This document shows, piece by piece, positions 28,465 to 33,758 of a stretch of 33,758 bases of DNA. The notes under the pieces are model-generated. The model had not been told where the DNA came from. It did not search any database and saw only the letters and a list, made by a program, of their open reading frames with translations. Origin of the DNA: Bacteroides sp. (lineage in GTDB: Bacteria; Bacteroidota; Bacteroidia; Bacteroidales; Bacteroidaceae); the NCBI GenBank assembly GCA_021203515.1, contig JAJQAY010000089.1:1-33758 (forward strand), written 5' to 3'. A program made the translations under genes and the position numbers. Numbering within the stretch: the stretch's first letter is position 1; each line of letters opens with the position of its first letter.

Positions 28465-30010
28465 GAATCCAGTTCAGTATATTGCTAGGCGGTTTGGGAC
28501 TGTTTGCCTTGCAGGGCTGCAAAGCCCAGCAGGCAGAACAAGCCGCACAACCTAATGTGATTTATGTTTTCCCGGACCAGTTCCGCAACCAGGCTATGGA
28601 GTTCTGGGAGCAGAAAGGTTTCCGCGAGAAGGTGAACTTCCGGAACGACCCGGTGCATACTCCCAGCCTGAATGATTTTGCAAGGGAGTCTTTGGTGCTG
28701 ACTTCTGCCATGAGCAACTGTCCGTTGAGCAGCCCTCATCGTGGTTCGTTGCTCACGGGGATGTATCCTAACAAGAGCGGTGTGCCTTTGAATTGTAATT
28801 CAAACCGTCCTATCAGTTCCTTGCGCGAAGATGTGGACTGTGTGGGCGATGTATTCAGCGATGCCGGTTATGACTGCGCTTATTTCGGTAAGCTGCATGC
28901 CGATTTCTCCACTCCTAACGACCCGGAACGCCCGGGCAATATGTGGAAGACCGCGTTCCTGCATGGGATGCCTATACACCGAAGGAGCGCCGTCGCGGAT
29001 TTAATTACTGGTATTCTTACGGCACGTTCGACGAACATAAGAACCCGCACTACTGGGATACGGACGGCAAACGCCACGACCCGCACGAATGGTCGCCTTT
29101 GCACGAGTCGGGCATGGTTGTTTCTTATCTGAAGAATGAAGGCAACGTGCGCGACCCGAAGAAGCCGTTCTTCATCATGGTGGGTATGAACCCTCCGCAC
29201 AGCCCGTACCGCTCGCTGGACGACTGCATGGAGCAGGACTTCGACTTGTACAAAGACCAGCCGCTGGATAGCCTGCTCGTCCGTCCCAATGCCGACGCCA
29301 AGATGAAAAAGGCGGAAAGCGCCCGCTACTATTTCGCTTCCGTAACTGGTGTAGACCGTGCTTTCGGACAGATACTCGATGCATTGAAAGAACTTGGGCT
29401 GGATAAGAATACGATTGTAGTCTTTGCCTCCGACCACGGAGAGACGATGTGCAGCCAGCGCACGGACGACCCAAAGAACTCTCCGTACTCCGAGTCTATG
29501 AACATACCGTTCATGGTTCGTTTCCCAGATAGGATAAAGCCGCGTGTAGACGACCTGATGCTGTCTTCTCCGGATATTATGCCTACGTTTCTGGGTTTGG
29601 CAGGTTTGTCCGGTTCTATCCCGGCAGATGTGCAGGGACGTAACTATTCACCGCTTTTCTTCGATGGAAAGGCAGATATTGTGCGCCCTGCCGGTGCGCT
29701 CTATATCCAGAACCTGGATGGCGAGAAAGATGCGGACGGTAAAGTCCGTTCCTATTTCCCCTCATCACGCGGTTTCAAGTCGGCTCATTACACATTGGCG
29801 CTTTACATCGACCGCAAGAACCGTCAGTTGGTGAAGAGCCTCTTGTTTGACGATGAGAAAGACCCTTATCAGATGAATAATCTTTCGCTGGAGGAGAACC
29901 CGGAAATAGTGAAGGAACTGTGTGCGGAAATGGATAAAGTGCTGAGGGAAATAGACGACCTTTGGTACGAGGAACGTATTCTGTCGGATATGATACCCTA
30001 CGATAAGTGA
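28461..30010 (+). CDS. S1 family serine-type sulfatase, second copy, frameshifted
   Basis: Periplasmic or surface lipoprotein sulfatase (signal ending LQGC, Cys20). The signature is S90-S-P-H-R94 (in CPLSSPHRGSLLTG), so formylglycine comes from Ser90 and needs an anSME maturase. NVIYVFPDQFRNQ supplies a first metal Asp and VVFASDHGETM the second metal site. It differs clearly from the sulfatase at 7401-8944 (SPHR against TPSR, PDQ against ADD), so a different bond is expected. One base is missing in the CCCGGG stretch at 28930-28936 (true reading QYVEDRVPAWDAYTPKERR). Corrected length 516 residues. The place after GH88 matches BT3349, recalled as a chondroitin 4-O-endosulfatase; the specificity is inference. 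Confidence 0.88.
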
Positions 30011-30052
30011 TAATATAACTGTTGGATAATCGATTTTTTGTTAATAGTGGAG

Positions 30053-30083
30053 AGGCGCTTCTGTGAAGAAGTGCCTTTCTTGT
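30053..30083 (+). terminator. Terminator of the GH88-sulfatase operon
   Basis: Arms AGGCGCTTCT (30053-30062) and AGAAGTGCCT (30067-30076) pair over 10 bp with one G-T wobble and a GTGA loop, followed by TTCTTGT. It lies 42 bp after the sulfatase stop. Confidence 0.7.
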
Positions 30084-30167
30084 ATCCGGTGCATCCCGGT
30101 CTGTTTCGGTGGCGGATGAACCATCGCGTAACATCGTTGTTTCTATATTTCGGAGTCAGGTCGATTT

Positions 30168-32207
30168 ATGCAGAGAAGAATGAAATATAGATTATTGGTA
30201 TGGATGTTGTTTTTCCCCTTGTGGCTTGGGGTGCAGAGCCGTCCGAAGGTAGCTGTTGTGCTGAGTGGCGGAGGTGCAAAGGGAACGGCGCATATCGGTG
30301 CTCTGAAGGTGATAGAAGAAGCGGGAATTCCTGTGGATTATGTGGTGGGAACCAGCATGGGCGCTCTCGTAGGCGCCCTGTATGCCATAGGATATACGCC
30401 TCACCAACTGGACAGCATGGTCAATGCGCAAAACTGGAAGTTCCTGCTGTCCGATGCTCCCAATCCGAAAGACATGTTGCTGGACGACCGACTGAGGTCG
30501 GAGCGCTATGTACTTTCCATCCCTTTCACCCTGAAACCGGCCGAGGTGTTGGACGCGGGGATTATAAAGGGGAAGAACCTTGCGCGGCTGTTCTCTGTCC
30601 TGACGGACGGTTATCAGGACTCCGTCAGCTTCAACCGCCTGTCCATTCACTTTACCTGTGTATCCGAGAATTTGGTGAATGGCGCAGAGGTGGTGTTCCA
30701 TGAAGGAATTCTGGCAACGGCTATGCGTTCCAGCATGTCGATACCCGGTGTATTTGCACCTGTCTATCTGGATGGCAAGGTGCTGGTGGACGGTGGAATG
30801 GTTAATAGCTATCCGGTGGACGTGGCGTTGGGGATGGGCCAACCTCGTCATCGGGGTCGATGTGCAAAGCCCCCTGCTAGATGCTTCCGAACTGAAATCA
30901 GTGAAGGACATCTTCGGACAGATAATCAACCTGCAAGGAGAAAAGAAGTATCAGGAGAACCTGCGCAAGACGAATGTATATATCAAGGTCGATGTTTCCG
31001 GCTATTCTGCAGCGAGTTTCACCAAGGAGGCGATTGATACACTGATAGATAGGGGAGAACGCGCGGCAATGGCGGACTGGGACAAGCTGCTGGCATTGAA
31101 AGAGGAGTTGGGACTCCCGCCCGATTACCGTCCCCGCCGTCCGGGGCCCTTCCCCATACCCGATGCGGCGGAAAGTAAGGCTATCCCTGTGGACTCGCAG
31201 ATTGCCGCCCCTGCCGTGCGGGAAAACAAACTGAATGTCGGCATCCGTTTCGACACGGAGGAGTTGGCGGCTTTACTGGCAAACGCGGATTTCTATTTCG
31301 GCAAGGAGAAGAACTCTCAAGTCAATCTTACGGCACGCCTGGGCAGGCGCACAATGGCGAGACTCGGCTACAATTATCAATGGGACAAGGGTTGGCAGAC
31401 GGGCTTGCCTATCAGTTCGACTATCAGGATATTAACATCAATAATGAAGGGAGACGGACACTCGACCTGACGTTTACGCATCAACTAATTCGGGCAGCGG
31501 TGGCAAAGGACTGGAACAATATTCAGGTCAGTGCCGGCGTTGACTTTGAGTATTATCGCTATCACGACTTGCTGTCTCTGGAGCTGGTAGATGCTTTGCT
31601 GTTCCCGAACGAATCGCTGTTCAGCTATTATGCAGGACTTTTATATAATAGTCTGAACGGCAGGAGTGTCCCTACGGCGGGTATGTCGTGGGCGCTGACT
31701 TACCATCTGTACACTGACGACCTGTTCCAATACAGGGATGGGCATCCCATATCTGCCTTTGACGCCCATTGGCAGGGATGCTTTACTCCCTTCAGGAACT
31801 TTACTATCCTGCCGTCCCTCGACGGGCGCACCTTGCTGGGTGGTAGCGACTATGCTTTTGCCGTTGCCAATATGGTGGGCGGTAGCATTGCAGGGCGCTA
31901 CATGCCGCAGCAGATTGCCTTTGCAGGCATCAATCGGGCGGAAATGGCACCGGGCACGTTGGTTGTTGCCGGACTGAAACTACGTCAGCGCATTTCCAAG
32001 AACCAGTATGTGACGCTGACGGGTAATTATGGGCGGGATTCCGGCAAACTGCACCATATTTTCGATGCTTCGCAATCGTCCGACTTGGTTGGAACAGGCA
32101 TCGGTTATATGTACAATAGCTTCTTGGGGCCGCTGGAGGTGGAGTTGAATTGGTCTAATCAGACAAAGAAAGCAGGGTGGTATGCGGGCTTCGGATTTGT
32201 GTTCTGA
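30168..32207 (+). CDS. Patatin-like phospholipase fused to an outer-membrane beta-barrel, frameshifted
   Basis: Signal peptide (LLVWMLFFPLWLGVQS), then a patatin domain: oxyanion loop GGGAKG (34-39), nucleophile elbow GTSMG (Ser63) and the dyad Asp208 in VLVDGG. A linker (DYRPRRPGPFPIPD) leads to a POTRA/strand-rich part and a C-terminal barrel ending in an aromatic strand (GWYAGFGFVF). This is the layout of autosecreted patatins of type Vd, such as PlpD. Two frame breaks: one extra G near 30830-30838 (before ANLVIGVDVQSP) and one missing base at the G3 run 31401-31403 (true reading TGLAYQFDYQD). Corrected length is 679 residues. Lipolytic activity is expected from the catalytic residues; the substrate is unknown. 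ATG 30180 is an alternative start. Confidence 0.85.
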
Positions 32208-32252
32208 AGAGCGGCACTATCCTTAAGAATAACTATTTAAAACGTTTGCCTT

Positions 32253-33393
32253 TTACTTGAGTTTATAGTAAAAGAGGATAGGGTTAGCCTCTTCATTTAT
32301 ATTGTCAAGAAGTTCTATGAGCTCTGAAGATATAGCTTTCCATTAGGATTTTTACCCAAAAGTGTTCTTAAGTTTATCAAGGAGGAAGCGGGTACAATAA
32401 AGCAGATAGCCTCCTCTTCTCCTGCTATGGGTGTATATTTGGGTAAGGGAAATTTGTATTTGGAGTTGTTTATGACATTATATTTTGATAGTGTACCGTC
32501 TGTTTTGGATAATATGTATATATGCCACCGGGTAAATTTGTTTTAAACACTACGTTCTTTTGTGCATTTATGACATCCGTCATTAAATAAACAAATTTGT
32601 TTCTAATGGCATAGTTATTAAGTTCTTTGCAATCATATACCTTATTCTTTGCATCTTCGGGAAATGTCTCTTTTGAGAAATCGATATGATAAAAAGGATT
32701 AATCTCTTCTTCTGATATTTCATAAATTGTCTGGTCAAACTTTCTTGTAAACATGACGGGGACGAGTCGCTCAATTGATGTCCTTCAATGAAACAATATA
32801 GCGCCAACTCTTTCAGCGGCTTCAATGTTTCGCTTGTATGGCCATCGTGCAGAATTGTTATTGAATATTCCGTTGGGTGATCATTGGCATAAGTATCATT
32901 CTCTAGGTATGTATAATCGTTGTCAACCATAACGAAATTGTAATAGGCAGGTAACTTTTGGCTATTGATGAAATTGCCCAGACTATCAAATCGAAGCAGA
33001 GCCGATGGGTCAGTCAGCAGTACCAACTCATTTTTCTTTTTATCAATGGATGCGTCAATAATAGAAGCATATTTCCCCTTGACCTCCTCCAACTCGGCGA
33101 AGTGTGTACTTATGTTTACCATTTGTATCAAAAACGACTACTTGTTTTCTTCTTTTATCAAGAATGTATAATGTTTGATTCCACTCAATTACTTTGTTAA
33201 CCCGGGCAATTAATGCTTCATCATTGGTTTCTAAACAAATAGTATGCGGTGCATATAAGAATGTAGTATCCTCTATTGATTTCTCATTGACTTGTAAAGT
33301 TATTGTTGGCTCATTCCCATACTGGGATGTAGTACATCCTGCCCCAAGGGCTAACAGACTGGTCAACATGAGGGTATTGATTGCATTCTTCAT
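32253..33393 (-). CDS. 6-bladed beta-propeller lipoprotein (BF3164-like), with four frame breaks
   Basis: Lipobox ALGAGC; an N-terminal strand then the first blades with TLYILDKRRKQVVVFDTNGKH and the family hallmark G-x-G-x-GEY, later blades LLTDPSALLRFDSLGNFI, and a closing FYYKLK. Four single-base errors are needed to read it through: an extra base in 33072-33074, and missing bases at 32758-32761, near 32520 and at 32337-32339. Corrected length is 380 residues, typical for these proteins, ending at TAA 32253-32255. It starts 2 bp after the NVEALA stop, so the two are coupled. Function of the family is unknown to me. Because four breaks fall within 1.1 kb, true decay cannot be fully excluded. 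Confidence 0.75.
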
Positions 33394-33395
33394 GG

Positions 33396-33737
33396 TTAGT
33401 TTAATACCCTAGTTGCAAGATCCATGTTGATGTCATACTCACACTTTATTATACCTGAGCCGTAACAATCTGTTTCTGTACATACAATTATATTTTCTAT
33501 AATCTGTTCCCCATTAGGACTTATTGTATAAGAGGGGTCTGAGTCGTATGTGTTAGTAATCTTTTGAGCAGAACCATTTTGGTAATCGTATTCATTTTGG
33601 CCTAGTACCTCAATATTTGCCAGTATGATATTACTTAACTCTTTCTTTTTCATTCCTATGGAAAAGTTCACACTACAGAAAATTGAACCCACAAATAGTA
33701 AGGCACAAAGGCTAATAGCTTCTTTCTTTTTCATCAT
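33396..33737 (-). CDS. NVEALA family exported peptide
   Basis: 113 residues with a Lys-rich start and hydrophobic segment (ISLCALLFVGSIFCSVNFSIG), then the family element LSNIILANIEVLG, a variant of the NVEALA motif near residue 40. The C-terminal part is Cys-containing (CTETDCYGSGIIKC). NVEALA proteins are small secreted Bacteroides proteins commonly encoded just before a 6-bladed-propeller lipoprotein, as here. A second ATG one codon later is equally possible. Its promoter lies at or beyond the right edge of the window. Confidence 0.75.
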   Translation of the reverse strand: MMKKKEAISLCALLFVGSIFCSVNFSIGMKKKELSNIILANIEVLGQNEYDYQNGSAQKITNTYDSDPSYTISPNGEQIIENIIVCTETDCYGSGIIKCEYDINMDLATRVLN

Positions 33738-33758
33738 TACTATATTTAAGATTAGTAT

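Noticed and set aside
32208..32252. Terminator between the convergent patatin and propeller genes
   Set aside because: No stem of useful length followed by a T-run could be found on either strand.
1172..33393. Programmed ribosomal frameshifting or wholesale gene decay as the cause of the split genes
   Set aside because: Breaks occur in both directions, mostly in short homopolymers, in unrelated families, without slippery-site or pseudoknot patterns, and with codon and motif conservation on both sides.

Overview
The window comes from a Bacteroides-type genome (Bacteroidota, gut). The signs are SusC/SusD pairs, a hybrid two-component system (HTCS), serine-type sulfatases, lipobox lipoproteins, NVEALA and 6-bladed-propeller proteins, and promoters of the Bacteroides form (-33 TTTG, -7 TAnnTTTG) instead of sigma70 boxes. 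I cannot name the species from sequence alone.

Layout. (1) 97-1044: a tRNA-dihydrouridine synthase. (2) 1172-15038: one arm of a polysaccharide utilisation locus (PUL): a DUF5017 surface lipoprotein, SusD, SusC, a serine-type S1 sulfatase and an HTCS regulator on the minus strand, and divergently a NahK-like N-acetylhexosamine 1-kinase followed by a CBM9-like protein. (3) 15088-16841: a damaged minus-strand gene behind a textbook promoter, then about 0.95 kb with no convincing gene but several families of short repeats. (4) 16901-23628 (minus): an RND efflux operon (membrane fusion protein, inner-membrane pump, TolC-like outer-membrane factor) whose last gene is an LpxA acyltransferase. (5) 23889-26680: an Ig-like lipoprotein and a DUF3108 protein; 26687-27091: a hotdog thioesterase. 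(6) 27266-30010: second PUL arm, a GH88 unsaturated glucuronyl hydrolase overlapped by 4 bp with a second serine-type sulfatase. (7) 30168-32207: a patatin/outer-membrane barrel fusion. (8) 32253-33737 (minus): an NVEALA peptide and a 6-bladed beta-propeller lipoprotein.

How the genes fit together. The set SusC/D + S1 sulfatase + HTCS + HexNAc kinase, and nearby GH88 + sulfatase, matches what I recall of the chondroitin sulfate/hyaluronan PUL of B. thetaiotaomicron (region BT3324-BT3350; HTCS BT3334, sulfatases BT3333 and BT3349, GH88 BT3348). The likely route is: binding and import by SusD/SusC, desulfation by the two sulfatases, cleavage of the unsaturated disaccharide by GH88, and phosphorylation of the freed GalNAc/GlcNAc by the kinase, with the HTCS sensing the disaccharide. 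No polysaccharide lyase (PL8, PL29) is in the window, so it must lie outside.

Sequence quality. Eleven long genes are broken by about 19 single-base frame changes. Nearly all fall in short homopolymers, and each gene becomes one family-length reading frame (length divisible by 3) when the base is added or removed. I read these as consensus errors, not gene decay, so these genes are given at full reconstructed extent and typed CDS.
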